Shown here: positions 43,351 through 51,324 of the stretch, piece by piece | How positions within the stretch are numbered: the first letter of the stretch is position 1 | Layout of the letters: each line of letters begins with the position of its first letter | NCBI RefSeq assembly: GCF_934560975.1 | Contig: NZ_CAKTFO010000005.1 | Span: forward strand, 124,001-188,000 | From: an uncultured Sphingomonas sp. | Lineage (GTDB): Bacteria; Pseudomonadota; Alphaproteobacteria; Sphingomonadales; Sphingomonadaceae | Direction of reading: 5' to 3' | DNA: 64,000 nt | Translations under genes and position numbers: made by a program | Notes under the pieces: generated by a model | The model's database searches: none | What the model saw: only the letters and a program-made list of their open reading frames with translations | What the model was told of the DNA's origin: nothing

Positions 43351-43839
43351 TCAGCGAGCCCGCTCGACGAGATCCCTGAGCTTGGAGGTGGTGCTCCTGA
43401 TCTGCTGGACGACGTCGGCATAGAGCGCACGCTGGTGATCGGCACTCGCCCTGTGCACGGTGATGTCACGCTGGGCCGCCACCCAGTGGGTCACGTCGTC
43501 ATCCTCGCCCCGTATGGCGGAGATCACCCACTCGACGACGTAGGGGGTTCCGTCCTTGCGGTAGTTGATCGCCTCGCCATGGAAGTATCCGTGCTGTTCG
43601 AGACCCTCACGAAGCCGGTCAAGCACGTCGCGGTCCGTCGCCCGTCCCTGCAACATGCGGGGCGTGCGCCCGATCACCTCGTCGGCGGCGTATCCGGTCA
43701 TCGCCTCAAAGGCGGGATTTACATAAACGATCGTCGGCCCGGGCCGTGTCAAGACCGCCTCCGTAATCACCACGGCTTCCGTGATCGCCGTCAGCGCGGC
43801 CTCGCACAATCCGGGAACATTCTTGCCTCCGACCCGCAT
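43351..43839 (-). CDS. PAS domain protein without photoreactive cysteine
   Basis: 162 residues: one PAS domain (about 10-130) with the core IVYVNPAFEAMTGYAADEVIGRTPRMLQG and NYRKDGTPYVVEWVISAI, then WVAAQRDITVHR and a C-terminal helix of about 30 residues. It closely resembles LOV domains, but the position of the flavin-adduct cysteine (GRNCRFLQG in LOV) reads GRTPRMLQG. No output domain is attached. It likely binds a small molecule or flavin, or acts as a dimerising sensor partner. Stands alone; a histidine kinase is not adjacent. Confidence 0.82.
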   Translation of the reverse strand: MRVGGKNVPGLCEAALTAITEAVVITEAVLTRPGPTIVYVNPAFEAMTGYAADEVIGRTPRMLQGRATDRDVLDRLREGLEQHGYFHGEAINYRKDGTPYVVEWVISAIRGEDDDVTHWVAAQRDITVHRASADHQRALYADVVQQIRSTTSKLRDLVERAR

Positions 43840-44020
43840 AACACCTCGAAGCTTGCCCGAAAATCGCCGCTTGCCTGCTAAAATCAGGAAAGTCGCTCAT
43901 CGAGGTAAGGGCGGTGCATTGCCATGCCCGGCATCGGCGCGGCCAACGATTGCGCCTGGGACGATACCGACGTCGCACCCGATGAAATGCGGGCCGGGTG
44001 GATGCCCGACCCGCAATCTC

Positions 44021-44875
44021 TTACCCGATCTGCTGCGTTTCGGCACCGCTGTCCGGCCGCGCCGCGCCGAGCACGGGCGTATCGCCGAGCGGCTCGTTGC
44101 GGAACACGGTGAACTGGCCCTTGCCATCGATCGACGGGCCGCTCGTCCAGCGCCCCTCGGGCACCGAACCATCGACGGAGGTCGCGTAGAAATTGTAATT
44201 GTTCTGCTGGTCCTCCTCGCTCTGCGGGAAGGAGTTGGGGATCGGCAACGTGCCTTCATGCCCGCCCAGCTCCTCGACCACGGCGAGCCACTGCTGCTGG
44301 TGCATGGTGTCGCGTGCGATCATGTAGTGGAGCATCTTCTTCATGCCCATGTCATCCGTCGCGTTAAAGAGCCGCACGGCAAGCACACGGCCCGTGCTCT
44401 CGGCAGCCACGTTGCAGTACATATCCGCTGCGATGTTACCGCTGGCGTAGATATGGCCCATGTTGAACGGCACGCCGTCCGAATCCATGGGCATGGCCGC
44501 AAGACCCGCGGAGAGCAGGTTCTTGTGGATCATGCCTTCGATCGCGCCCCGGCCGTTGCCGCCGCCCATGATCGTTCCGACGATGCCGTCGGTGGCGCCC
44601 TCCTCCTGCAGCGAAGTCGGTGCCTTGTCGAGATTGAGCGCAACCGCGGTCGCGAGCATTTCGATATGGCCGATCTCCTCGGTGGCGGTGTGAAGAAGCA
44701 TGTCGCGATACTTGGTGGTCGGCGCGCGATTACCCCATGCCTGGAAGAAATACTGCATGCAGACGCGTATCTCACCCTCCACTCCGCCTATCGCCTGCTG
44801 AAGCAGGGTAGCAAATGCAGGATCAGGCTTTTCGACCACGACCGGATATTGGAGGCGGCTGTCATGATAATACAT
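44021..44875 (-). CDS. Manganese (non-heme) catalase
   Basis: 284 residues from the ATG at 44875, six bases after GGAG; longer in-frame starts exist (44890, 44908). Start MYYHDSRLQYPVVVEKPDP is typical of Mn catalases, which disproportionate hydrogen peroxide with a di-manganese centre. Metal ligands are in GGVEGEIRVCMQYFFQ (Glu33/35) and TATEEIGHIEML (Glu67, His70); further ones lie in the ferritin-like helices with LHYMIARDTMHQQQW (His/Glu region). The C-terminal tail is short. Divergent from the alcohol dehydrogenase across an AT-rich gap. Confidence 0.93.
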   Translation of the reverse strand: MYYHDSRLQYPVVVEKPDPAFATLLQQAIGGVEGEIRVCMQYFFQAWGNRAPTTKYRDMLLHTATEEIGHIEMLATAVALNLDKAPTSLQEEGATDGIVGTIMGGGNGRGAIEGMIHKNLLSAGLAAMPMDSDGVPFNMGHIYASGNIAADMYCNVAAESTGRVLAVRLFNATDDMGMKKMLHYMIARDTMHQQQWLAVVEELGGHEGTLPIPNSFPQSEEDQQNNYNFYATSVDGSVPEGRWTSGPSIDGKGQFTVFRNEPLGDTPVLGAARPDSGAETQQIG

Positions 44876-45414
44876 GGGACACTCCAGCATAATATACTCC
44901 GCCCCCAACGTTTCACATCCAAGGAATCCGTCAAAAAACCTGTAAATTATTTATAGCCGCTGCCTTGATGTGGATTGAAACACAAATGTCCGTTTCGTTC
45001 GTTGTTGATCTTTAAAGTCATTACGCAACCGCCTTAGATGCATATTAATTATGCATTTATTTGATATTCGCCTATCCAAATTAACCTTCATCCTTGTCCC
45101 GGATGGCATTCGAGAGGCCACATGGTCGGGATGGAGGGATTACGGGCGGCTGATCGGCAAAACGCCGTTGAAGACGCTACTGCCTCCTTGCCGGCCGGAA
45201 GTTCGGGCGGATCGGATCGTTGAGAACAGCCGCTGTCCGATCGGTGTGCCGACGCCCAGGCCCCGGATCGGAACGCGTCGCCGCTCGCACCGGAAAATTG
45301 TTGCCATGGAAAGCCGCGGGATACCGAACCCATTCCCCGATTGGGGGCGTTAAGCAAGAACAGGCGCTTGTCCCATTGCGGTGGAGCCCCTGCTCAAGAG
45401 AACGGAGAAGAAGC
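44876..45414. other. AT-rich divergent intergenic region (539 bp)
   Basis: Gap between Mn catalase (minus) and alcohol dehydrogenase (plus). The left two-thirds is visibly more AT-rich than the flanking DNA. It contains the palindrome at 45038-45056 and an imperfect EcfG-like element, GGAAG (45197-45201), 16 bases, CGTT (45218-45221). No gene of coding character was found; a start-like 100-codon frame at 45051 has no similarity to anything I recognise. Confidence 0.6.
45038..45056. promoter_or_regulatory. Perfect 7-bp inverted repeat, possible operator
   Basis: ATGCATA-TTAAT-TATGCAT, arms of 7 bp around 5 bases, in the AT-rich divergent gap. Its symmetry suggests a dimeric DNA-binding protein, shared by the catalase and the dehydrogenase. 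Not matched to a known regulator. Confidence 0.45.
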
Positions 45415-46590
45415 ATGCGCGCACTATGTTGGCACGGTAAGGGGGACGTCCGCGTCGACACGGTTGCGGATCCGGAGATCCAGCATCCGCGTGACGCGAT
45501 CATCAAGGTCACCGCATGCGCCATCTGCGGGTCGGACCTTCACCTGCTGGACGGTTACCAGCCCACCATGGAGGCTGGCGACATCCTCGGCCATGAGAAT
45601 ATGGGCGAGGTGGTAGCCCTCGGGTCCGAGGTCACAAACCTCAAGATCGGCGACCGCGTGGTGGTGCCGTTCACCATCAGCTGCGGCGACTGCTGGTTCT
45701 GCCGCAAGGGTCTGTTCGCGGCATGCGACCGGACCAACCCCAATGCGGAAATGGCCGCCAAGGCGATGGGTCACTCGCCGGCCGGACTGTTCGGCTTCAG
45801 CCACATGCTGGGCGGCTATTGCGGCGGCCAGGCCGAGTATCTCCGCGTGCCGATGGCGGATATCGGCCCGATCAAGATCCCCGACAGCGTCACCGACGAG
45901 CAGGCGCTGTTCCTGTCCGACATCTTCCCGACCGGCTACATGGCCGCCGAGAATGCTCAGATCGAGCAGGGCGATACCGTCGCGATCTGGGGCTGCGGCC
46001 CGGTCGGACAGTTCGCCATCCGCTCCGCGCTGATGATGGGCGCGGGTCGCGTGATCGCGATCGACGAGGTGCCTGAGCGCCTGGCCATGGCCGAGGCCGG
46101 CGGTGCCGAGACGATCAACTTCGCCGAGACCGATGTTTATGACGAGTTGCAGGCGCGCACAAAGGGGCGAGGCCCCGACAGCTGCATCGATGCCGTCGGC
46201 TGCGAAGCCGCCGCTCACGGTGCCGCGGACGCCGTGCTGGACAAGGTCAAGGCAAGCGTGATGCTCGCCACCGATCGCGTCCATGCGCTGCGGCAGGCGA
46301 TCATCAGCTGCCGCAAGGGCGGTACGGTGTCGGTGCCCGGCGTTTATGTCGGCATGGGCGACAAATTGCCGATCGGCGCGGCCATGAACAAGGGACTGAC
46401 CATCAAGCTCGGCCAGACCCACGTGCAGCGTTATACCCAGCCGCTGCTCGACAGGATCGTGGCCGGGGACATCGATCCCAGCTTTGTGATCACCCATCCC
46501 GCCAGCCTGGAGGACGCACCCGAAATGTACGCCAGGTTCCGCGACAAGGAGGATGGCGTTATCAAGGTCGTGATGCGCCCGCACGGCTGA
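45415..46590 (+). CDS. Zinc-dependent alcohol dehydrogenase (MDR family)
   Basis: 391 residues from the ATG at 45415 with AACGGAGAAG upstream. Medium-chain dehydrogenase: catalytic zinc ligands C38 (CAICGSDLH), H60-E61 (GHENMGEVVALG); structural-zinc cysteines C90, C93, C96 and C104; Rossmann motif WGCGPVGQFAIRSALMMG about 190. The insertion HSPAGLFGFSHMLGGYCGGQ and the overall length resemble glutathione-independent formaldehyde dehydrogenase-like enzymes often annotated as glutathione-dependent. Substrate uncertain. It is followed by a strong terminator hairpin. Confidence 0.92.
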   Translation: MRALCWHGKGDVRVDTVADPEIQHPRDAIIKVTACAICGSDLHLLDGYQPTMEAGDILGHENMGEVVALGSEVTNLKIGDRVVVPFTISCGDCWFCRKGLFAACDRTNPNAEMAAKAMGHSPAGLFGFSHMLGGYCGGQAEYLRVPMADIGPIKIPDSVTDEQALFLSDIFPTGYMAAENAQIEQGDTVAIWGCGPVGQFAIRSALMMGAGRVIAIDEVPERLAMAEAGGAETINFAETDVYDELQARTKGRGPDSCIDAVGCEAAAHGAADAVLDKVKASVMLATDRVHALRQAIISCRKGGTVSVPGVYVGMGDKLPIGAAMNKGLTIKLGQTHVQRYTQPLLDRIVAGDIDPSFVITHPASLEDAPEMYARFRDKEDGVIKVVMRPHG

Positions 46591-47031
46591 ACCAGCCGTC
46601 CTGAACGGTCACGCTGCGCCCGACGTTCTCTTTGACACGTCGGGCGCAGCAACGAGGCCGGATGCGGTCATGCGGGCTCTTTCCTCCCGCTCCGGCTTCG
46701 GCTGTCCATTTCCCGTCCTCGCCCGATCATCCCTGCGCGGCATCGGCGGGCAGGCATTCCCCGTCGACGCGCAGAGGCGGGCGGGCATCCTGATCGGGCG
46801 CCGCCCCGCCGTGCTGGGTATCGGCGCGCACCGGGGGCGGCGATCAGACCCGGTTGACCCCTGGGCCTTATCTCGCCCGCATGGTTGCTGGTGGGCGTGC
46901 TGAACTGCTCCATCAGGTAAGCGAATGCTAACCGCCGGCATGCAGAAACCGATCCTTACAAATGAGCGATGCGTTCGTGAGCTTTGCATCCCACTTTCCG
47001 TGATCGTTGGGAAAAAGAAGGAGGATCATCA
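46591..47031. other. Gene-free stretch (441 bp) between dehydrogenase and carbonic anhydrase
   Basis: Contains the terminator hairpin at 46613-46650 and the upstream region of carbonic anhydrase, with AAGGAGG about ten bases before its ATG. No plausible gene; short open frames on both strands lack recognisable features. Confidence 0.6.
46613..46650 (+). terminator. Perfect 13-bp hairpin after the alcohol dehydrogenase
   Basis: GCTGCGCCCGACG / CGTCGGGCGCAGC with a 12-base loop, 23 bases past the stop. Strong GC stem but no T run, so terminator or mRNA-stabilising hairpin. Confidence 0.65.
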
Positions 47032-47655
47032 ATGGCGACGAGCAGCAGTCTTTCCGCACAGCCGACCCCCGATGAGGCATTGCAGCGCCTGGTCGACGGC
47101 AACGACGCCTTCGTGGCCGACCAGCCGCTGCCATCGGACCTGTCGCGCGAGCGCCGACTGGAACTTGCCGAGGGTCAACAGCCGTTTGCCACCCTGGTCG
47201 GTTGTTCGGACTCCCGCGTCGGCCCCGAGCAGCTCTTCGGCGCCGGCCTGGGCGAACTGTTCATCGTGCGCACCGCCGGCAACAATGTCGATACCGCGGG
47301 CATGGGGTCGATCGAATATTCGGTTGCCGTATTGAAGGTGCCCCTGATCGTCGTGCTGGGCCACGATAGCTGCGGAGCGGTGGCGGCGGCGACCGACGTG
47401 GTCACCAAGGACACGCGCTTCCCGGGCAGCATAGGGCGGATGATCGAACCCATCATTCCGGCCGTGCTCGTGGCCCGTCGGGAGGTGGGGGAAGAGAATC
47501 TGGTGGCCAGGTCGGTGGAAGAGAATGTCCGGCGCATGGTTGAGCGGCTGCGGACATTTTCCGAGCCGATGCTCCTTACCCCTCAGGAGCAGGGCGAGTT
47601 GAAGGTCGTGGGCGCGGTTTACGAACTCGCCACCGGGCGCGTGCGCTGGCTCTGA
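47032..47655 (+). CDS. Beta-class carbonic anhydrase
   Basis: 207 residues from the ATG at 47032 with AAGGAGG upstream; the frame opens 16 codons earlier. Zinc ligands: C58 and the D60-x-R62 dyad in LVGCSDSRVGPE, then H111 and C114 in LGHDSCGAV. FIVRTAGNNVDTAGMGSIEYSVAVL between them is highly conserved. Beta carbonic anhydrases hydrate CO2, supplying bicarbonate for carboxylation and pH balance. The C-terminus GELKVVGAVYELATGRVRWL is normal. Not in an operon with a transporter. Confidence 0.94.
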   Translation: MATSSSLSAQPTPDEALQRLVDGNDAFVADQPLPSDLSRERRLELAEGQQPFATLVGCSDSRVGPEQLFGAGLGELFIVRTAGNNVDTAGMGSIEYSVAVLKVPLIVVLGHDSCGAVAAATDVVTKDTRFPGSIGRMIEPIIPAVLVARREVGEENLVARSVEENVRRMVERLRTFSEPMLLTPQEQGELKVVGAVYELATGRVRWL

Positions 47656-48283
47656 CGCCCGACCATGTCGCCCGCGGGCGACACGACATTCTGAAGCAGG
47701 CGCGGCCGCCAAGCCGTGCCTGCCTCACCTATCCGAAGCCGCTGTTCGATCACCCCACGCTGCGCGCGGCGTGCTTGACCTGATCGTCAGATCCGGGCCG
47801 CAGGAGCGCCCGCTAAGTCTGTCGACGACTCTTGCGGCCGGGCCCTTGATGAAACTTGTGCAGGCGTGCCTTGCGTCAGCCTTGTTCGGCACAGGCGCGG
47901 GCATCCGCTCCATGCGTCGTCGCATAATGACCAAACTCTGACATTTCGTAGACTCTGGAGAACATCGGCAGGCTGCTGCGTCTGATCCTGACGCTGGCAA
48001 GCACATCAGTATCGCCGACCGCTTCCCCAATCGCGCAACATGCCGCGAGCACCAGCAAGCGTGTTACCGCATCCGACGGCTCTTGCCGCGCTTCAAAGGC
48101 TCTTGCTGGGTTTCCTCAGCCCTCCAATGGGCCAGGTCAGTCCGCAATTGCCGGATTTCACCAGAAGCCGCTCGCCTAACCTACCCCGAAAGGGGCATAT
48201 TTTCACGACTGAGCGGCTGATTTTGTCCGAACGCGACTTTCATAGCACAGCTCTTTTCAGATAAAAATGCTCAACTGCGCACC
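47656..48283. other. Gene-free stretch (628 bp) before the mobile-element remnant
   Basis: No frame with clear coding character. The right part (about 48140-48290) is lower in GC than the left. No terminal inverted repeat or direct repeat was recognisable, though an element end would be expected around here. Possibly decayed sequence. Confidence 0.5.
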
Positions 48284-49099
48284 CTACAATCGATGCAGCT
48301 CCCGCTCCGTCTCTCGGCGGGACCAGGCGCCTGGCATGGTGGGTTCCCAGCCAGCCTTCCGCAGACGGCGGAGCGCCTGCGGGACCGTGACTTCCATGGC
48401 GAACGCGATCTCCGAAAGCGTGATGATCTCGCGGGCTCGCTGCTCGACGTCAGCGACCCGATAGATCTGCGTCGTGGTCCCGGAGACGGGCAGTCCCTTC
48501 AGGACGCGCGTGCCGGTGGCGCTGATGTTGAGGGTGGCCAATGCTTCGCGCTGGACCATGAACTCGGAGAACCGAAAGTGCGGGAACGAGGCTCGACCGA
48601 AATGGAGCCCTCCGAACTGCTTTGCCAACGACCTTGGGATAAGGATGCGATCGACGAGCAGTGCGGCACCAGTCAGCAGCATGAAATCGATCTCGCTCTC
48701 CAGCAATGCTTCGAAGACCGGCCCCCAGGGCTTCTGGCGTCCACCGACCGCGAGCATCGCCTGTCTGAGGGTGATCGGGTCGCCCACGGCGGGGCAGGAG
48801 CCGGCATCGACCCTACGAAGAAAGTCAGCAGCGTCAGCTGACGAGATGTTGGGGGGCATATCTGGCAGGCTCGGCGCCGTGGCGGCGAGGACGCCGGACA
48901 CGATCAGCTGTTCAACGCCGTGGAAGGAAAGACCCTGACGGCTGGCGAACGCCTGTACCTCGATGCCATCGTGCCATTCCTCGGCCAGCCGCGACAGCTC
49001 GGTCCTTTTGAATGCCGGCATCATGCGATCGCCGAAGGGCTTCTGGTGAGGCGTAACGGCACCCGTCTTCCAGACGCCGATCAGCGTATCGGGCGACAT
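48284..49099 (-). pseudogene. C-terminal part of a TniQ-like transposition protein, 5' end missing
   Basis: 271 residues read from the first ATG at 49099, but the same frame is open upstream to about 49290 without a start codon, and it reads RQLIGIHLAAKEARMSPDTL across the ATG, i.e. a helix-turn-helix (EAARLLGVSPDTL-type). Further on are a second HTH-like unit (FASRQGLSFHGVEQLIVSGVL) and WGPVFEALLESEIDFML. This looks like the C-terminal half of TniQ-type regulators of Tn7/Tn5053-like elements. The gene is thus truncated at its 5' end. Family call is by pattern, not search; a non-TniQ regulator is the alternative. Confidence 0.45.
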
Positions 49100-49134
49100 T
49101 CGAGCCTCTTTGGCTGCCAGATGGATGCCGATGA

Positions 49135-49506
49135 GCTGACGGGCACGTTGCGGCGGAGAACACGCCTGTTCCGACGCGGTTCGGCCGCCGAGGCTACGGT
49201 ACGCCGAACCAAGACGTCTCCAGGTATGCTCTCGGTGATCCCGATGCCATCGCAGACGAGGACGAATTCCTGCTGTCCTTGAACCGCTTCAACGTCATGG
49301 CATCCAGGCCGCGTGCGAAACTGGTCGTGCTGGCGAGCCAGGAGGTAATCAACCATTTGCCGGGGGACATTGATGTGATGCGCGAGTCTCGGCTGCTCAA
49401 GTATTTCGCGGAGACGTTTCTGGACGCTCGTAACGCATGCGAAATCCCTTTCATGGATGGGCGGGCGATCAGCCGGAAGCCCGGGTCGCTGCGGGAAAAG
49501 AGCTAG
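49135..49506 (+). pseudogene. C-terminal fragment of a superfamily I helicase
   Basis: Reading forward from the stop at 49132, the frame continues GHVAAENTPVPTRF..., then clearly helicase-like from about 49200: SRYALGDPDAIADE, then FLLSLNRFNVMASRPRAKLVV and LASQEVINHLPGDIDVM. LNRFNVxxSRxxAKLVVL corresponds to motif VI of SF1 helicases (UvrD/Upf1/DNA2 type, LNRLNVAxSRAK). No start codon, no ATPase domain: the 5' part is gone. It lies head to head with the truncated TniQ-like gene, and the following ORF begins 4 bp after its stop. Confidence 0.55.
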
Positions 49507-49519
49507 GAACGTGGCCAAT

Positions 49520-49981
49520 ATGAAGACGATGGCAGAGCTCTGGATCGAAAGGGCGTGGGACGCTTTGGAAGACGACGACGATGTCGCGGCTGCCCAGCAT
49601 GCTCTTCATGCCCTGAGGATGAACCCTCATGCGACAGACGGTCTTCTCGCGCTGTCGCAGACCGTCGACGTTCGACCTGTACGGTCTGCGCTGCTGCGTG
49701 AAGCCGTGCGAACCAGCAAGGATCAGTTGCAATCCCGCCTGGACGACGCAGAAGACATGGAAGCGATGGAAACCCTGGAGGGGCATCGGCACGTCTGGGC
49801 GTTGAGAGCACTCGGCCACTTTCTCGCGGATAGTCCCGATCCAGGAGATCAGGAAAGGGCGAGATCCTTCACGGACGAAGCAGAGCAATTGGACCCCAAA
49901 GACGCATCCCGCTCACGGACGCATTTCGAGAGCGGCGATGTGGTCGTCGTTCAGGGAAATTTCCGCAATCCGTCGGCTTGA
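49520..49981 (+). CDS. Hypothetical tetratricopeptide-like protein downstream of the helicase remnant
   Basis: 153 residues from the ATG at 49520 (GTG at 49511 possible). Helical pairs resembling TPR: AWDALEDDDDVAAAQHALHALRMNPHATDG and HVWALRALGHFLADSPDPGDQERARSF; no signal or enzyme motif. Since it abuts a helicase remnant, it was probably the second gene of a cargo module. Expression now is uncertain as the upstream gene is broken. I do not recognise a family. Confidence 0.5.
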   Translation: MKTMAELWIERAWDALEDDDDVAAAQHALHALRMNPHATDGLLALSQTVDVRPVRSALLREAVRTSKDQLQSRLDDAEDMEAMETLEGHRHVWALRALGHFLADSPDPGDQERARSFTDEAEQLDPKDASRSRTHFESGDVVVVQGNFRNPSA

Positions 49982-50031
49982 GCGGTGCAACTGAAAAGAA
50001 GAGCAGCTTTTCGTGAAAGCCCGCAGCAATA

Positions 50032-50107
50032 TGGTGCCCAGGGACGGGATCGAACCGCCGACACCGTGATTTTCAGTCACGTGCTCTACCAACTGAGCTA
50101 CCTGGGC
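50032..50107 (-). tRNA. tRNA-Phe (GAA)
   Basis: 76 nt including encoded CCA. Acceptor stem GCCCAGG / CCTGGGC, D-arm TAGCTCAGTTGG, anticodon stem-loop with GAA (CTGAAAA loop) and TPsiC arm GGTTCGATCC fold normally. It is 40 bp downstream of yacG. Mobile-element debris begins within 50 bp of its 3' end. Confidence 0.95.
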
Positions 50108-50147
50108 ACGGCAACGTTGGGAGGCGCGCCTATAGGGGGTGTTTGGC

Positions 50148-50345
50148 TTAACTGTCCAGCCCGTTGCGATCAGAATCTTGTTCATCCGCCTCCACCGGCC
50201 GTCCGGGGATGCGATATCCGTCCGAAAGCCACTGGATCAGGTCGCGATCGCGGCATCCCCGGCCGCAGAACGGCTTGAATGCGGGCGTGGCGGGCTTGCC
50301 GCAGCCGGGGCAGGCGGCGCGATCAGGATGGGAGGCGGATGGCAT
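50148..50345 (-). CDS. yacG: DNA gyrase inhibitor YacG (zinc protein)
   Basis: 65 residues. The four zinc cysteines are in CPGCGKPA and PFCGRGCRDRDLIQWLSDGY, the YacG signature. YacG binds GyrB and inhibits gyrase in E. coli. The start overlaps the 3' end of the RNase gene by 23 bp. The acidic C-terminus (VEADEQDSDR) is typical. Confidence 0.9.
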   Translation of the reverse strand: MPSASHPDRAACPGCGKPATPAFKPFCGRGCRDRDLIQWLSDGYRIPGRPVEADEQDSDRNGLDS

Positions 50346-51324
50346 GTCCGGCCGATATGGGCAGGTCCGGCCGCTCCGACAAGCATATCTCCGCCCCGAT
50401 TCGCATCGCCAGCGCGGCCCGCCAGGCGGGCCGCGCCGCCAGCCGCCGAATCACCTGGGGATGCCCTTCCAAGGTCACCGGCCCATGGCCGCCGGCCCGC
50501 TCGGCCCGTGCCAGCAGCGCCAGCGCGGCGGTGGCGACGGGATCGGCGGCAATCCGCTCCATGATCGACGGCCTCTCGCGCCGGCGCACGATCTGGAGAA
50601 AGCCGAAGCCGTTGACGCCGGTGCGCTCGAACGGCTGCGGCAGGGCGGCGTCCAGCGCCTCCGCCGCCGCCAGCCGCCCGGCCTTGTCCGGCAGGGTCGG
50701 CAGGTCGATCCCGATCGATCCGGCGATGCCGAAGCGCCGGATCGCCGCTCCCGCCAGGCCTGCGCCGGCGCGGGCCAGTTCGGCCGCGCTGGTGGCGCCG
50801 TCGACGTCGATCAGGGTCATCGCCGGGGTTAGGGCGATGCGCAGCATGGCCTGGGGCCGGGCGACGATGCCGCTCGCCGCCTCCTCCATCGCTTCCGACC
50901 AGCCCGCCTGCTCCAGCAATCCGGCGGCGGGCGTGGTGGTGCGGACGGCATGTCCGGCAGCGCGCAGGCGGGCGAGCAGATCGGGGCCGTCGCCAGGCAA
51001 GGCGTCGGGGGCTGCCGGCCGCACCACCGGTGGCTTCCACCCGCCCGCTTCGGGCAAAGCCTCGCGCACCACCTCCACCCGCAGGGGCGCACCTTCGGTC
51101 AGGCCCTTGGGCACCGGCTGCAACCGTGCCACGACCCCGCCGGCGAGCATCACCACCCCGCGCCCGGAGGCGTCGGCGCGCTTGTTCAGTCGCGTGTCGA
51201 GGAACGCGCCGGCGCGCGGGCGCGGATCGTCGTCGCGCTCGATCGCCATTTCGACGATCCGGTCGTGCTCCACCAAGGCCGCCCGGCATTCGCCGATCCC
51301 GGCCTCGTGGAGCCATTCAGCCAA
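50323..51324 (-). CDS. Ribonuclease E/G family protein
   Basis: 333 residues, shorter than full RNase E/G. It has the catalytic-core-like strands MLRIALTPAMTLIDVDGATS (metal-binding Asp) and SIGIDLPTLPDK, plus GVNGFGFLQIVRRRERPSIME; the N-terminal S1-like region is MAEWLHEAGIGECRAALVEH. Sphingomonads and rhizobia carry such small RNase E/G-like genes between maf and yacG. Role in RNA processing is inferred; the second catalytic Asp could not be checked. Overlaps maf by 8 bp. Confidence 0.75.
   Translation of the reverse strand: MAEWLHEAGIGECRAALVEHDRIVEMAIERDDDPRPRAGAFLDTRLNKRADASGRGVVMLAGGVVARLQPVPKGLTEGAPLRVEVVREALPEAGGWKPPVVRPAAPDALPGDGPDLLARLRAAGHAVRTTTPAAGLLEQAGWSEAMEEAASGIVARPQAMLRIALTPAMTLIDVDGATSAAELARAGAGLAGAAIRRFGIAGSIGIDLPTLPDKAGRLAAAEALDAALPQPFERTGVNGFGFLQIVRRRERPSIMERIAADPVATAALALLARAERAGGHGPVTLEGHPQVIRRLAARPAWRAALAMRIGAEICLSERPDLPISAGHAIRLPS

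Noticed and set aside
45270..45300. GGAAC at 45270 as EcfG promoter for the dehydrogenase
   Set aside because: No GTT at the required 16-17 base spacing.
45051..45353. 100-codon frame in the catalase/dehydrogenase gap
   Set aside because: Begins in AT-rich regulatory DNA and lacks ribosome-binding site and similarity.
46670..46903. 77-codon frame between dehydrogenase and carbonic anhydrase
   Set aside because: Low-complexity, no ribosome-binding site, overlaps antisense frames equally open.
47725..48030. 101-codon minus frame in the 628-bp gap
   Set aside because: Random composition, no start context, no family-like motif.
49081..49518. 145-codon minus-strand frame over the helicase remnant
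   Set aside because: No coding resemblance; the plus strand gives a recognisable helicase C-terminus.
47656..50031. attL direct repeat of the tRNA-Phe 3' end
   Set aside because: No copy of the 3' tRNA sequence found by eye; integration at the tRNA remains unproven.
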